Below the pieces are notes generated by a model. The model was not told the DNA's origin and ran no database searches. It was given only the letters and a program-made list of their open reading frames with translations. A DNA stretch of 64,000 bases from RI-242 sp038246255 (lineage in GTDB: Bacteria; Planctomycetota; UBA1135; GCA-002686595): contig JBBRWC010000001.1 in NCBI GenBank assembly GCA_038246255.1, forward strand, positions 1-64,000. The letters are read 5' to 3'. Of this stretch, positions 25,823-34,631 are shown one piece after another (the first letter of the stretch is position 1; every line of letters begins with the position of its first letter). A program made the translations under genes and the position numbers.

Positions 25823-26485
25823 ATGCCCGAACCGATCGTCCTCGACTGGGACGGCGGAGCCGCCGCCGCCCTCTCCCTGCGCCAGCTCGAGATGGAGGGG
25901 GCTTATCGAACCGAATGCCTGTTCCTGCCGATCGCGCCGGATGGCCGCGTCATGCGCAGCGGACTGTCCCGCGTTACGGCAGAAGCCCAAGTCGCCGCGC
26001 TCGGCAAGCACCTTGAGGCCGTCGAGGTCCCCGAGCCGTGCAGCCAGGCCGCGTGGGAGGCGACCTTCACTCCAGTCCTGCAGCCCCTCGTGCGCCGACT
26101 CGTGCGCGGAGTTGTCTTCCCCGTGCACGGCGGAGCCCAATGGCGCCAGGAGATGGAGCACTACCTGATCAGCATGGGCATGCGCGGCGTGTTCCCCATG
26201 TGGAACAAGGATCCGCTCGAAACGTGCCGCCTGTTCGAAGTCATCGGCATGCGGGCGATCGTGTCCGCGGTCGACACCGAGCGGATGGGTGAGGAACACC
26301 TCGGCCGGCCCTGGGACCGGGAGTTTGTCGCCGGACTTCCGCCGGGGGTCGACGGCCTCGGGACCGACGGCGCGTTCGCGACGTTCTGCTTCGACGGTCC
26401 GATTTTCCCCGAGCCGCTCGCCTGGAAGGCGGGGCCGATCGTGACCCGGGGCGACCAGCGGTTGCTCGAAATCCTGCCCGGCTGA
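25823..26485 (+). CDS. Dph6-like adenine nucleotide alpha-hydrolase-fold protein with degenerate P-loop
   Basis: A 220-residue homologue of the diphthine-ammonia-ligase (Dph6/MJ0570) family, recognised from its C-terminal block: FPMWNKDPLETCRLF (about 131-145), AIVSAVDTERMG and LPPGVDGLGTDGAFATFCF (about 180-200). The family's N-terminal PP-loop, normally WSGGKDS, reads WDGGAAA here (about residues 9-15), so the ATP pyrophosphatase site looks lost. Bacteria do not make diphthamide, and the role of bacterial members is not established. It is divergent from acnA and followed by a dispersed repeat and tRNA-Ala. Confidence 0.8.
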   Translation: MPEPIVLDWDGGAAAALSLRQLEMEGAYRTECLFLPIAPDGRVMRSGLSRVTAEAQVAALGKHLEAVEVPEPCSQAAWEATFTPVLQPLVRRLVRGVVFPVHGGAQWRQEMEHYLISMGMRGVFPMWNKDPLETCRLFEVIGMRAIVSAVDTERMGEEHLGRPWDREFVAGLPPGVDGLGTDGAFATFCFDGPIFPEPLAWKAGPIVTRGDQRLLEILPG

Positions 26486-26500
26486 GACGCTGACGAAAAA

Positions 26501-26564
26501 CCGGCTCGGCCCGAACAAAGGGCCTGTCAGATGACGTTTGGCCCATCGCTTTGCGGCGCTGGAG
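26501..26564 (+). repeat. Dispersed ~64-bp repeat, copy A
   Basis: The core CTGTCAGATGACGTTTGGCC (26524-26543) and flanking CGGCTCGGCC and TTGCGGCGCTGGAG recur in opposite orientation at 40559-40622 with only scattered mismatches. The right end forms a hairpin in copy B (CCAGCGCC/GGCGCTGG) and a weaker one here. It lies 15 bp after the Dph6-like stop and has no coding role. It looks like a REP-type intergenic element. Confidence 0.6.
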
Positions 26565-26649
26565 CGGCAGGCCCCGGCGCGTCGGCCGTCGGGCGGGCGA
26601 GGGCGCGGGAGTCCCTTGCTGGGCACTTCCCCCGCGCCGACTCGGACGC

Positions 26650-26655
26650 TATCCT
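26650..26655 (+). promoter_or_regulatory. Candidate -10 element (TATCCT) of tRNA-Ala
   Basis: TATCCT ends 17 bp before the mature 5' end of the tRNA. The same hexamer lies 15 bp before tRNA-Asp (28389), which has a good -35. Here no convincing -35 is seen. Confidence 0.35.
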
Positions 26656-26672
26656 CCCCCCCCTCGCTCGGT

Positions 26673-26748
26673 GGGGACGTAGCTCAGTTGGTAGAGCGTC
26701 GCGTTCGCAATGCGAAGGTCGAGGGTTCGAATCCCTTCGTCTCCACCA
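26673..26748 (+). tRNA. tRNA-Ala (anticodon CGC)
   Basis: A complete cloverleaf of 76 nt with encoded CCA (26746-26748). The acceptor stem GGGGACG pairs with CGTCTCC (one G-T), the D arm is GCTC-AGTTGGTA-GAGC, the anticodon arm is TCGCG-TTCGCAA-TGCGA and the T arm contains GGTTCGAATCC. Loop position 34-36 reads CGC, decoding GCG, a frequent Ala codon in this high-GC genome. Confidence 0.97.
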
Positions 26749-26788
26749 CTTTTTGCCGCGGACGCAGCGGCAGCGCGCGGGCACCTAT

Positions 26789-28033
26789 TCAGCGCTTGCG
26801 GCGCTTCGAGCGCGGGGCCACGTCGCCCTTGGCAACGTCGCGCTCGAACGCCGCGACCGTATCGAGCAGCTCGCGCCCGACAAGTTCGCGCTGCCAGGGC
26901 TCAAGCAGACCCAGGTCCGCATCGGTCTTTGGCCGACGTTGAGCCAGTTCGAGCAGTACGTGCCGATTGAGCACGAGCGACGCTTCCAATCCCTCAGCCT
27001 CGGCCACCTTCTTGCGCGCACCCTTGAGGCGTTCGTGCAGTTCGACGCCGGCTTCGTCGAGGACATGGGTGCCGTCCTTTGCCGGCAGCTCGGGGATCTG
27101 CTCCAGCGGGCCACGCTCGCGGCCGCGGCGCACCGCATCGACCAGCGCTCCGCCAATGCGTCCGGCGACCTTCGGCGACATGCCGGGCACACGCGCGAGG
27201 AGCGCATGGCTCGCGGGCATGTGCCGCGCGATCTCGACCAGCATCGGATGCGCGAGAACTTTGAACGGCGGTTGGTTGCGTTCGCGTGCGATGCCATCGC
27301 GCGTCACGAACAGCTCGCGCAGGACCTGCAGTTGCAGGCGATCGAGCGTGCGCGCGCCCTTGAGGCGCAGGAACTCGTCCGCATTGAACTCGCGCGCGGG
27401 CACGTCGAGGGTTTCGAGGCGGCGGCATTCGCTGGCGACGATGACCTCGCGGCCGCGCTCGCTAAGGCGGGTGGCCAGGCGCGCTTTCAAGCGTTCCAGG
27501 TAGTGGGTGTCGAGGCGCGCGTACTGGATCTGCTGGCGGCTCAAGGGGCGCTGGCCCCAGTTCGACATCTGCTGCGACTTGTCGAGCGCGACACCGAACT
27601 CCTCGCGCAGGACCGCGGCCAGGCCGGGAGTGGTCGAACCCAACGCCGCGGACGCGACACGCGTGTCGAAGATGTTGCGGATCGAAAATCCAAAGGCGCG
27701 CCGGAACAGGAGGACGTCGTACTCGCCGTCGTGGAAGATCTTGGTGCAGCGCGGATCACCCAGCAGCGCACCGAGCCCCTCCATCGGCAAACCCGCCAGC
27801 GGGTCGACGAGCCAGTCTTCGCCCGCGCCGGAGATTTGCACGAGGCAAAGCTGTTCTTGGTACTGGAAAAACGAGTCGGCTTCGGTATCGACCGCGATTT
27901 CGGTCGCGTTCGACAAGCGCTCGAGCATGCGGGCAAACCCGCTCTCGTCCTCGACCAGCACCGGCGGCGGCAGGTCCTTGGGATCCAAAGCCTTGGTGGG
28001 CCCGGGGGGCGGAGTCCGTGACGCGTCGCTCAA
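26789..28033 (-). CDS. rnd: Ribonuclease D
   Basis: A DEDD-family 3'-5' exoribonuclease that trims tRNA and other stable RNA precursors. Exo motifs: I, EIAVDTEADSFF (about residue 45); II, KIFHDGEYDVLLF; III, QIQYARLDTHYL. An HRDC domain follows (FVTRDGIARERNQPPFKVL), then a helical second domain and a basic tail ending RSKRRKR. The start is uncertain: the frame is open to an ATG at 28219, but its first 60 residues are Arg/Pro-rich and unlike the family. TTG 28033 with GGGGG five bases upstream is a reasonable choice, giving 414 residues. It lies between two tRNA genes, fitting its role. Confidence 0.85.
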   Translation of the reverse strand: MSDASRTPPPGPTKALDPKDLPPPVLVEDESGFARMLERLSNATEIAVDTEADSFFQYQEQLCLVQISGAGEDWLVDPLAGLPMEGLGALLGDPRCTKIFHDGEYDVLLFRRAFGFSIRNIFDTRVASAALGSTTPGLAAVLREEFGVALDKSQQMSNWGQRPLSRQQIQYARLDTHYLERLKARLATRLSERGREVIVASECRRLETLDVPAREFNADEFLRLKGARTLDRLQLQVLRELFVTRDGIARERNQPPFKVLAHPMLVEIARHMPASHALLARVPGMSPKVAGRIGGALVDAVRRGRERGPLEQIPELPAKDGTHVLDEAGVELHERLKGARKKVAEAEGLEASLVLNRHVLLELAQRRPKTDADLGLLEPWQRELVGRELLDTVAAFERDVAKGDVAPRSKRRKR

Positions 28034-28312
28034 CTCAACCCCCAACAAACGGTCATTTCTCGAACTCCAGGGAATCGCACCGACCCACAAATCCGCAGCG
28101 CCCGGCGCGATTCCGCGGCGCCGGGGTGGAAAGAACAGTCTACAGCGCGCCCGTGGCGACTCGGCGCTCGCCGGTATCGCCCGCTGAACGGCCGTACCGC
28201 CCGCTGCACGGCGCAGCACCCGTTGCGCAGCATCTCACGCGAGCGGCCCCAGCCAGGGAGGCGTGTGGCAAACCCCAGGGACCTCAAGGAAGGTCAGGCG
28301 CGGAGAAAACGG

Positions 28313-28389
28313 TGGCGAGGACGACGGGACTTGAACCCGCAACCCCCGGCGTGACAGGCCGGTACTCTAACCAATTGAGCTACGTCCCC
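28313..28389 (-). tRNA. tRNA-Asp (anticodon GTC)
   Basis: A complete 77-nt cloverleaf on the minus strand including CCA. The acceptor is GGGGACG with CGTCCTC, the discriminator base is G as expected for Asp, the anticodon arm is CCGGC-CTGTCAC-GCCGG with GTC at 34-36, and the T arm holds GGTTCAAGTCC. It is upstream of rnd on the same strand, with a well-formed promoter. Confidence 0.97.
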
Positions 28390-28404
28390 ACCGTTGGGGC
28401 GGCG

Positions 28405-28434
28405 AGGATAGGGACCGGGGGGCCGAGGGGTCAA
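28405..28434 (-). promoter_or_regulatory. Promoter of tRNA-Asp
   Basis: On the minus strand TTGACC (28429-28434, 5 of 6 to the -35 consensus) and TATCCT (28405-28410, 4 of 6 to the -10) are separated by 18 bp. The -10 ends 15 bp before the mature tRNA, a suitable distance for a short 5' leader. This is the best promoter match in the window. Confidence 0.6.
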
Positions 28435-28498
28435 GGGGTCGCCCGATGCGGCGCAGGAATTTCCGCGCGCGCGCCGCCTTGGGTCCTTGGGCCGCGCG

Positions 28499-30292
28499 TC
28501 ACCCGTGCTTGAGCGTTTCGAGCTCTTCCCACCGCGCCATCGCGGCTTCCAGCTCCGCGGCCTTGGCCTCGAGGGCTCGGCGCGCCGCGGCCTGGTCCCG
28601 CGCGGGCCGGCGGTAAAGATCCGGGTCCGAGAGCGCTGCCGTCAGCGCCGCGTGTTGCGCTTCCAAAACCTCGATGCGCGCGGGCAGGCGCTCGAGCTCG
28701 TGGGCCTGGGTGAACGACAGTCCCTTCGCGGGCCGAGTTTTGGATAGAGCGGCGGCGGCGGTTTTCTTGGCGGGCGCGGGGGTCGCGGTTTGCGCCGCCT
28801 GTGCCCGCGAGCGCTCCAACCAATCGGTGTAGCCGCCGACATACTCCTTCCACTGCCCCGGACCCTCCCACACGAGCGTCTGCGTGACGACGTGGTCGAG
28901 GAACTCGCGGTCGTGGCTGACAACAAGCAGCGTTCCGTCGAAATCGACGAGCAGCTCTTCGAGGATCTCCAGCGTCTCGAGGTCGAGGTCGTTGGTCGGT
29001 TCGTCGAGGACGAGAAGGTTCGCGGGCCGCGCGAGCAGCTTCGCGAGCTGAACGCGGTTGCGCTCGCCACCGGATAGACGCGCGACCGGCCGACGGGATT
29101 GCTCAGGCGAAAACAGGAACTCTTCGAGGTACCCGATCACGTGCCGCGCTCGGCCCCCGACAAAGACGTTGTCGGCGGGACCCGCGACGTTCTCCTGGAT
29201 CGACTTTTCGGGATCGAGCCCGTCGTGGAGCTGGTCAAAACGGCCGATCGCGACGTTTGAGCCCAGGTGCACCTCGCCGGCATCGGGCGCGAGCTCGCCA
29301 AGGAGCAACGACAACAACGTGCTCTTGCCACAGCCATTGGGCCCGAGCAACCCGATGCGATCACCGCGCCACACGTCGAGGTCGAGCCCACGTGCGATCG
29401 CTATCGGTCCAAACCCGTGTTGGAGGCCCTTGGCGCGCAGGACGAGGCGCCCGGAGCGCTCCGCCTCTTGCAGCTTGGCGCCCACCTGACCGGTTCGATC
29501 GCGCCGGGCGCGGCGCTCCAGCCGCATTTTTTCAAGGGAGCGCACCCGCCCCATGTTGCGTGTGCGGCGCGCTTCGACACCGCGCCGGATCCACACCTCT
29601 TCCTGGGCCAGCTTTTTGTCGAACTCCGCGCGCTGTTTGGCCTCCGCTGCGAGTTCCGACTCCTTGCGCGCGACAAACGTGTCGTAATCGGTCGTGTGGC
29701 TCGCAAGACGGCCGCGATCGAGGTCCAAAATGCGTGTTGCGAGCCGCCGCAGGAACGCGCGGTCGTGGGTCACAAACAGAAGTGCTCCGCGGAAACCGAG
29801 CAAGCTCTCTTCGAGTTCGGCAATGGCCTCGAGCTCAAGATGGTTCGTGGGTTCATCGAGCACGAGCACGTCCGGCGCGGACACCATGGCCCGCGCGAGC
29901 AGCACGCGCCGCTTCATTCCGGCCGAAAGGTCCTGCACGGCGGACTTCGGATCGAGGCGCCAGCGCGCGAGTTCACGCTCCAGCGCCGCATCCTGCTCCC
30001 ATGGCGGTGTCGCGGGATCCAATCCCCCGCGCACCACCTCCGCAACATCACCTACGATACCGCGGGGGACGTCCTGCGCCAGGCCGGCCACACGCACGCC
30101 GATCCGCCGCGCCACACGCCCCTCGTCGGGTTGCAGTTCGCCAAGAACAATGCGCAGCAGCGTCGATTTGCCCGCGCCGTTGCGGCCGAGGAGGCCGACC
30201 CGTTCCCCCGGCTCGAGCGCGAGGTGCGCCCCTTCGAGAAGGGGCGGGCCCCCAAATCCGACCGTCACACTCTCGAGCACCAACTCCGCCAT
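28499..30292 (-). CDS. ABC-F family ATPase (Uup-like)
   Basis: A 597-residue cytoplasmic protein with two ABC nucleotide-binding domains and no membrane part. Walker A motifs are GRNGAGKST (about 36) and GPNGCGKST (about 318); signature and Walker B motifs LSAGMKRRVLLARAM with VLVLDEPTNHLE, and LSGGERNRVQLAKLL with LVLDEPTNDLD, are intact. A basic linker joins the domains (VEARRTRNMGRVRSLEK), and a C-terminal coiled coil of about 80 residues (ARIEVLEAQHAAL onward) is typical of Uup. Uup-type proteins bind ribosomes or branched DNA; translation support is the likely role. It starts 58 bp after the permease stop. Confidence 0.93.
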   Translation of the reverse strand: MAELVLESVTVGFGGPPLLEGAHLALEPGERVGLLGRNGAGKSTLLRIVLGELQPDEGRVARRIGVRVAGLAQDVPRGIVGDVAEVVRGGLDPATPPWEQDAALERELARWRLDPKSAVQDLSAGMKRRVLLARAMVSAPDVLVLDEPTNHLELEAIAELEESLLGFRGALLFVTHDRAFLRRLATRILDLDRGRLASHTTDYDTFVARKESELAAEAKQRAEFDKKLAQEEVWIRRGVEARRTRNMGRVRSLEKMRLERRARRDRTGQVGAKLQEAERSGRLVLRAKGLQHGFGPIAIARGLDLDVWRGDRIGLLGPNGCGKSTLLSLLLGELAPDAGEVHLGSNVAIGRFDQLHDGLDPEKSIQENVAGPADNVFVGGRARHVIGYLEEFLFSPEQSRRPVARLSGGERNRVQLAKLLARPANLLVLDEPTNDLDLETLEILEELLVDFDGTLLVVSHDREFLDHVVTQTLVWEGPGQWKEYVGGYTDWLERSRAQAAQTATPAPAKKTAAAALSKTRPAKGLSFTQAHELERLPARIEVLEAQHAALTAALSDPDLYRRPARDQAAARRALEAKAAELEAAMARWEELETLKHG

Positions 30293-30350
30293 TTGGGCAA
30301 GAGGCTAACAGGCGGGACGCCGTGGCGCGCACGTGCGGCGCGCTTCGCCG

Positions 30351-32969
30351 TCAACCCGTCCGCACCGCGCGCACCGGGTCCGCGCGGGCCATACGCCACA
30401 GCGGGTAGAGGCCACCCAGGAGCGCGATCGTGAGTGCGATCACCGGCCCCAACAAGTACGCGAGTTGAAGTCCAGGTTGGGGCAAATCGAGCCCCGAGAG
30501 GACGCGCAGCGCCGACACAACGATCGGCACGAGGCCCACTCCGAGCAACAGGCCCAAGGCGCCGCCGAGCACGCCGATGAACGTGGATTCGAGCAACACG
30601 GAGCGCGCGATTTGACCGAAGTCCGCACCCAGCGCGCGCAGGACCCCAAGTTCCTTCGAGCGCTCCATCGCCGACAACAACAGACCGTTCAAAACACCTG
30701 TGCCCGCGAGCGCGAGGGCCAGCAGCAGGATCACGTCGAACACGACGAAGTCCCGCGTGATGTCGCTCCGTTCGTAGTCGGCGATGTCCGAACCCAGGCC
30801 GAAGTCGACGCGCGACGGGTCGATGTTGCTCGCCGCGAGCACGTCCTTGACCGTTTGCGCCACCACGAGGGGCTCCATTCCGGGTGCAAGATGCAGCGCG
30901 GCGTTGTCAACACGCTCAGTTTCGAGGCAAAACAGCCGGTGCAAGTGTGTGCTGGCCGTCACCGCGTAGGCACGCTCGTGCGGGCGATTGAAGTACCCGT
31001 GCTCGTCGCCAATCGCGAGCACCTCAAACGGCACGACCCCGCTCGACGGCGTGGCTATCGCGACCTGGTCCCCCACACGAAGGTTCTTTTGGGACGCAAG
31101 GCGCCGGCTGACGATCAAGCTCGGTCGCGCTTCGAAACGCCGTGCCAATTCGGCGTCCTGTGCGAGCGGTCCACCAAATGCGAGTTCGGCGGGCGGCAGG
31201 CCGACCACGCGGAACGGCGCGGAAAGGCGCGCGTCGAGGGGCTCAAGCGCGGTGACTTGACCCGTCGCGCGCAGCGCTTGCGCGAGGGGCTGCCACGGAA
31301 TGCCACCCAGGTTGTAGACCCACAGCTTCCCCGACACCCCTTCCTTCACCCAGGAGTCGCTTTCCATCGTCAGGCTCGACGTCATGCCACGCAATCCGAC
31401 GAAGGCCGCGATGACGAGCGCCACCGACGCCGTGCACGCGGCGATGCGTGTCGGCGAAAGGGAGATCGAACGCGCGGCGAGCAACCCCGAAAAGGGCGAC
31501 AGGCGTCGCAGGGGCTCGGCCAGCAAACGGGCGACCGCGGCAACCGGGCCAGGCACGAGCAACGGCGTCCCGATCAGGAGTGCAAGCACTCCCAAACCGA
31601 GCAACACGAGTCCCACGAGTTCGCGGTCCGCATCGCCAACGAGCGGTACCGCGAAAAAATACGCGGCGGGCAGCGCCGCGGCCACGAGCAACAGCAACGC
31701 GACGTGGAAGCCCTTTCCGCCCGTTTGAGCGGGCCCGAGGTCCTCGCCGCGCAGCAGCGGCACAGCGTCCTTCTGCCGCGCGCGCAGGAGCGGCGCAACC
31801 GAACCCAGGAGCGCGATCACAACACCGGCGAGCACGAGCGGGAACACCTCGTCCCAGGGCACGGCGAAGTGCGGGCGCACTTCGGCGGTGAGGCCCAAAC
31901 TGCTCAGACCCGCGGACAGCATCAACTTCGCGAGGCCGAGCCCCAGGCCAAGTCCCACGAGTCCGGCGAGCCCCGCGATCACCAACGCTTCCGCGAATAC
32001 CGCGCGGCCGATCTGTCCGCGCGATGCACCGAGGGCCTGCAGCGTCGCCATCTCGCGGGCGCGCTCGACGAGGCTCATCGACAGTGTGTGGAAGATGACG
32101 TAGAGGCCAAGCGCGAGCGACAACAGGCCCGCGAGCCGCACGCCGTTTCGGAACGCGACCTCGTCGGCCTGCTGACCCACGATCGCACCGCGGCGCAGGT
32201 CGACCGCGAAGTTGGCGAGCAAACGCTCCTGGAGGCGCTCCGGCGCGACACGTTCGTCCCGCGCGACCCAGAACGACGTCGGTTGGAACTGCCCGGCGAG
32301 CAGCCCGCGCGACGCGCTGATGTCCACGACAACCAGTTGCCCGTCGGCGATGCGCCCGGCACCCTCGGGCGCAAGCACACCAACAACGCGGAACGCCGTC
32401 GGCTGCGGGGGCGGACCTTCGGGCCGGCGTTCAACCCGTTCGCCTTCGACGCAGTCCGTGCGCGCCGCGCGCGCGGGCGGCGCAAGCCAAACCGTGTCGC
32501 CGGGGCTCGAACCGAGCCGCTCCGCAAGCGCCGCTCCGAGCAGAACTTCCCGCGCCGCAACGGAATCATCGCTCCGCGGCGCGCCGAGGGGCTCGCCGGC
32601 GGCGAGCGCAAGCAGCCCCATATCGAACGCCGCGGTTTCAAGACCGACCATGCGGGCTTGCAGACGTGTGCCCGCATCCGACGAGGCCTGCACCTGCGCC
32701 TCGCCCTGCAGCACTTCCGTGAAGCGCGCAATGCCCGCGATCGCGCTGAGTTCACCTGCGGGGTCGCGCACACCCTCCGATGGCCGGACTTCGAGGTCCG
32801 CACGCCACCCCTGGGCGCGGTCGGGCCGCGCGTAGAGCAGCGTGGTGCGGTCGACCACCGCGATGGCGACGACAACCGCGATGCCGACGGCAACACCCAA
32901 CACCGCAAACAGCGTGCGCGCCGGGCGGCGGCGCAAGCTCGCCCACGCGACGATTTCCGCGAGTGCCAT
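30351..32969 (-). CDS. ABC transporter permease with two FtsX domains
   Basis: An 872-residue inner-membrane permease. A first membrane span (residues about 15-40) precedes a large extracytoplasmic domain. An FtsX core of three or four spans follows (FHTLSMSLVERAREMATLQALGASRG marked by the cytoplasmic ERAREMATLQALGASRGQ), then a second periplasmic part, and a second FtsX core ending near the C-terminus (AMERSKELGVLRALGADFGQ). This doubled layout matches the YbbP/MacB-like lipoprotein or peptide exporters. The ATG at 32969 overlaps the stop of the ATPase gene by one base (TGATG), so the two form a translationally coupled exporter pair. The cargo is unknown. Confidence 0.9.
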   Translation of the reverse strand: MALAEIVAWASLRRRPARTLFAVLGVAVGIAVVVAIAVVDRTTLLYARPDRAQGWRADLEVRPSEGVRDPAGELSAIAGIARFTEVLQGEAQVQASSDAGTRLQARMVGLETAAFDMGLLALAAGEPLGAPRSDDSVAAREVLLGAALAERLGSSPGDTVWLAPPARAARTDCVEGERVERRPEGPPPQPTAFRVVGVLAPEGAGRIADGQLVVVDISASRGLLAGQFQPTSFWVARDERVAPERLQERLLANFAVDLRRGAIVGQQADEVAFRNGVRLAGLLSLALGLYVIFHTLSMSLVERAREMATLQALGASRGQIGRAVFAEALVIAGLAGLVGLGLGLGLAKLMLSAGLSSLGLTAEVRPHFAVPWDEVFPLVLAGVVIALLGSVAPLLRARQKDAVPLLRGEDLGPAQTGGKGFHVALLLLVAAALPAAYFFAVPLVGDADRELVGLVLLGLGVLALLIGTPLLVPGPVAAVARLLAEPLRRLSPFSGLLAARSISLSPTRIAACTASVALVIAAFVGLRGMTSSLTMESDSWVKEGVSGKLWVYNLGGIPWQPLAQALRATGQVTALEPLDARLSAPFRVVGLPPAELAFGGPLAQDAELARRFEARPSLIVSRRLASQKNLRVGDQVAIATPSSGVVPFEVLAIGDEHGYFNRPHERAYAVTASTHLHRLFCLETERVDNAALHLAPGMEPLVVAQTVKDVLAASNIDPSRVDFGLGSDIADYERSDITRDFVVFDVILLLALALAGTGVLNGLLLSAMERSKELGVLRALGADFGQIARSVLLESTFIGVLGGALGLLLGVGLVPIVVSALRVLSGLDLPQPGLQLAYLLGPVIALTIALLGGLYPLWRMARADPVRAVRTG

Positions 32970-33790
32970 CAGATGTGGAGCGCGACGAGCGCCTCGTGGA
33001 CGGCTTGGGTCGTAAGACCCGGCCCATGCAGCATGTGGTCGGGATCGAGCTTGCCGTCGACCAGGAACGCCACGCGGTCCGCGTACGCCGCATCCCGCGG
33101 GTTGTGGGTGACGAGCAGCACGCTGCGCCCGTCGTCGTCGCACACACGCCGCAGGGTTTCGAGGATTTCGAGGCCGTGCGCTTGACTGAGGTTGCCCGTC
33201 GGTTCGTCGGCGAGGAGCAGCGGCTGGTCACCCACGAGCGCCCGCGCGATCGACGTGCGCTGCATCTGGCCGCCGGACAGTTGGTGCGGCAGCGCATTCG
33301 CACGGTCCGCGATGCCAAAGCGCGTCAGCAGCGCATGGATGCGTTCGCGGTGGTGTTCGGGGCGCTCGCCGCGGATCGCGAGCGGAAGTCCGACGTTTTC
33401 CTCGACGGTCAGGTTCGGAAGGAGATTGAAAAACTGGAACACGTAACCGACCGCGTGGCGGCGCAGGCGCGTGCGGTCCGCGGTGTCCATCTCGGTGAGG
33501 GGCTCGCCGAACAGGTTGATCGCGCCAGCGGAAGGTTGGTCGAGCCCGGCAATGAGGTGCAAAAGGCTCGATTTGCCCGAACCGGAAGGTCCCATCACAC
33601 ACAGGAACTCCCCGCGTTGGAGCTCGAACGACACCCCGCGCAAGATGCCGACCTCTTCACCCGCCGGGCCGTGGAACTTGAAGACGTCGCGCACGTGCAG
33701 CGCGGGGGCCTCGGGGCGGCCGATCACCGCCGCGGCGGTTCGGGACGTAGGGCGCGGCGGCGATCCCGCGGGTGTTAAGGGCTGGGCCAT
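32969..33790 (-). CDS. ABC transporter ATP-binding protein (LolD/MacB type)
   Basis: A 273-residue ATPase. Walker A GPSGSGKSSLL (about residue 75), Q-loop FNLLPNLTVEENV, signature LSGGQMQRTSIARAL, Walker B PLLLADEPTGNLS and H-loop LLVTHNPRDA are all present. The YVFQFFNLLPNLT form is typical of the LolD/MacB/YbbA group that pairs with FtsX-type permeases. The ATG at 33790 was chosen over upstream in-frame codons because the sequence before it is not protein-like. The first ~35 residues form a Pro/Ala-rich extension. It energises the permease encoded directly downstream. Confidence 0.93.
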   Translation of the reverse strand: MAQPLTPAGSPPRPTSRTAAAVIGRPEAPALHVRDVFKFHGPAGEEVGILRGVSFELQRGEFLCVMGPSGSGKSSLLHLIAGLDQPSAGAINLFGEPLTEMDTADRTRLRRHAVGYVFQFFNLLPNLTVEENVGLPLAIRGERPEHHRERIHALLTRFGIADRANALPHQLSGGQMQRTSIARALVGDQPLLLADEPTGNLSQAHGLEILETLRRVCDDDGRSVLLVTHNPRDAAYADRVAFLVDGKLDPDHMLHGPGLTTQAVHEALVALHI

Positions 33791-33869
33791 GGTGTTCGAT
33801 CGGTAGGAAGTGCGCGTCCGCGGCGAAGGCCCGTGGGACGGCCCTGGGTGGGCGACGATTCTAGCGCCC

Positions 33870-34574
33870 ATGCGCGCGTGGCCCTTCCGCATGCGTCACG
33901 GTGCCGTCACACTGGCGCGGATGTTGGAAGCTGCGCGGGAGCTCGCCATCGGCGTGCTCGTGTTCGAGGGGGCCGAGGAGCTGGATTACGTCGGGCCATG
34001 GGAGGTCCTGGCGATGTCGAGTGAGGTGCTCGCGAAGGCCGCACAGCAGCCCGGGCAACAAAACGGGCCGCGCTCCCGCGTCACCCTGCTTGCCGAGGAG
34101 CTCGCGCCCGTGCGTTCGGCCAAAGGCCTCGTTGTCGTGCCCCACGCGCGACTCGCGGACAGCGGGCCCCTCGACGTGCTGGTCGTGCCGGGTGGGCGCG
34201 GGGTACGGCGCGAGCTCGGGCGGCCGGCCGGGCTCGCGGCCCTCGCCCGCGCGGCCGCCCCCTGCTCCTTTGTGGCGAGTGTCTGCACGGGCAGCGCGCT
34301 GCTCGTCGCGGCCGGCCTCGCCGACGGGCGCCGGGTCACGACCCACTGGGCCTACGTCGACACCCTGCGCGCGACGGGCCGCGTCGACGTGCAGGCGGAT
34401 GCGCGGTACGTGTGCGATGGGCGCATCGTCACTGCCGCCGGGGTGTCGGCCGGCATCGACATGTCCCTGTGGCTGATCGGCCAGCTTTTTGGCATCCCGC
34501 ACGCCCGCGAGGTGAGCCGGCAGATCGAATACGACCCCGCGCCACCCTACGGCCAGGATTCAGGCGTGCCGTAA
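33870..34574 (+). CDS. DJ-1/PfpI family protein
   Basis: A protein of about 234 residues with the glutamine-amidotransferase-like DJ-1/PfpI fold. The N-terminal strand IGVLVFEGAEELDYVGPWE is followed by VVPGGRGVRRELG and the nucleophile elbow VASVCTGSALLVAAGL, with Cys near residue 137. A TTHWAYVDTL segment and VTAAGVSAGIDMSLWLI match the branch annotated as isonitrile-hydratase-like or AraC-type DJ-1 domain proteins. The start is uncertain: ATG at 33870, 33891 or 33921 are all in frame, and the last fits the family best. It is divergent from the exporter genes. Confidence 0.85.
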   Translation: MRAWPFRMRHGAVTLARMLEAARELAIGVLVFEGAEELDYVGPWEVLAMSSEVLAKAAQQPGQQNGPRSRVTLLAEELAPVRSAKGLVVVPHARLADSGPLDVLVVPGGRGVRRELGRPAGLAALARAAAPCSFVASVCTGSALLVAAGLADGRRVTTHWAYVDTLRATGRVDVQADARYVCDGRIVTAAGVSAGIDMSLWLIGQLFGIPHAREVSRQIEYDPAPPYGQDSGVP

Positions 34575-34631
34575 CGCCCAGTCGCGCGGGCACATGAGTG
34601 GATCCCGGCAGCGCTGGGCTAGGATCACACT

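Noticed and set aside
24037..26016. 659-codon plus-strand open frame
   Set aside because: It is antisense to aconitase and then out of frame with the Dph6-like gene; no domain is recognisable.
26789..28219. Full-length RNase D frame from ATG 28219
   Set aside because: The first 60 residues are Arg/Pro-rich and unlike any RNase D N-terminus; an internal start is more likely, although it cannot be fixed from sequence alone.
30333..33185. Very long plus-strand open frame (about 950 codons)
   Set aside because: It is antisense to the FtsX permease, extremely Arg/Gln/His-rich and has no domain; long antisense frames are expected at this GC content.
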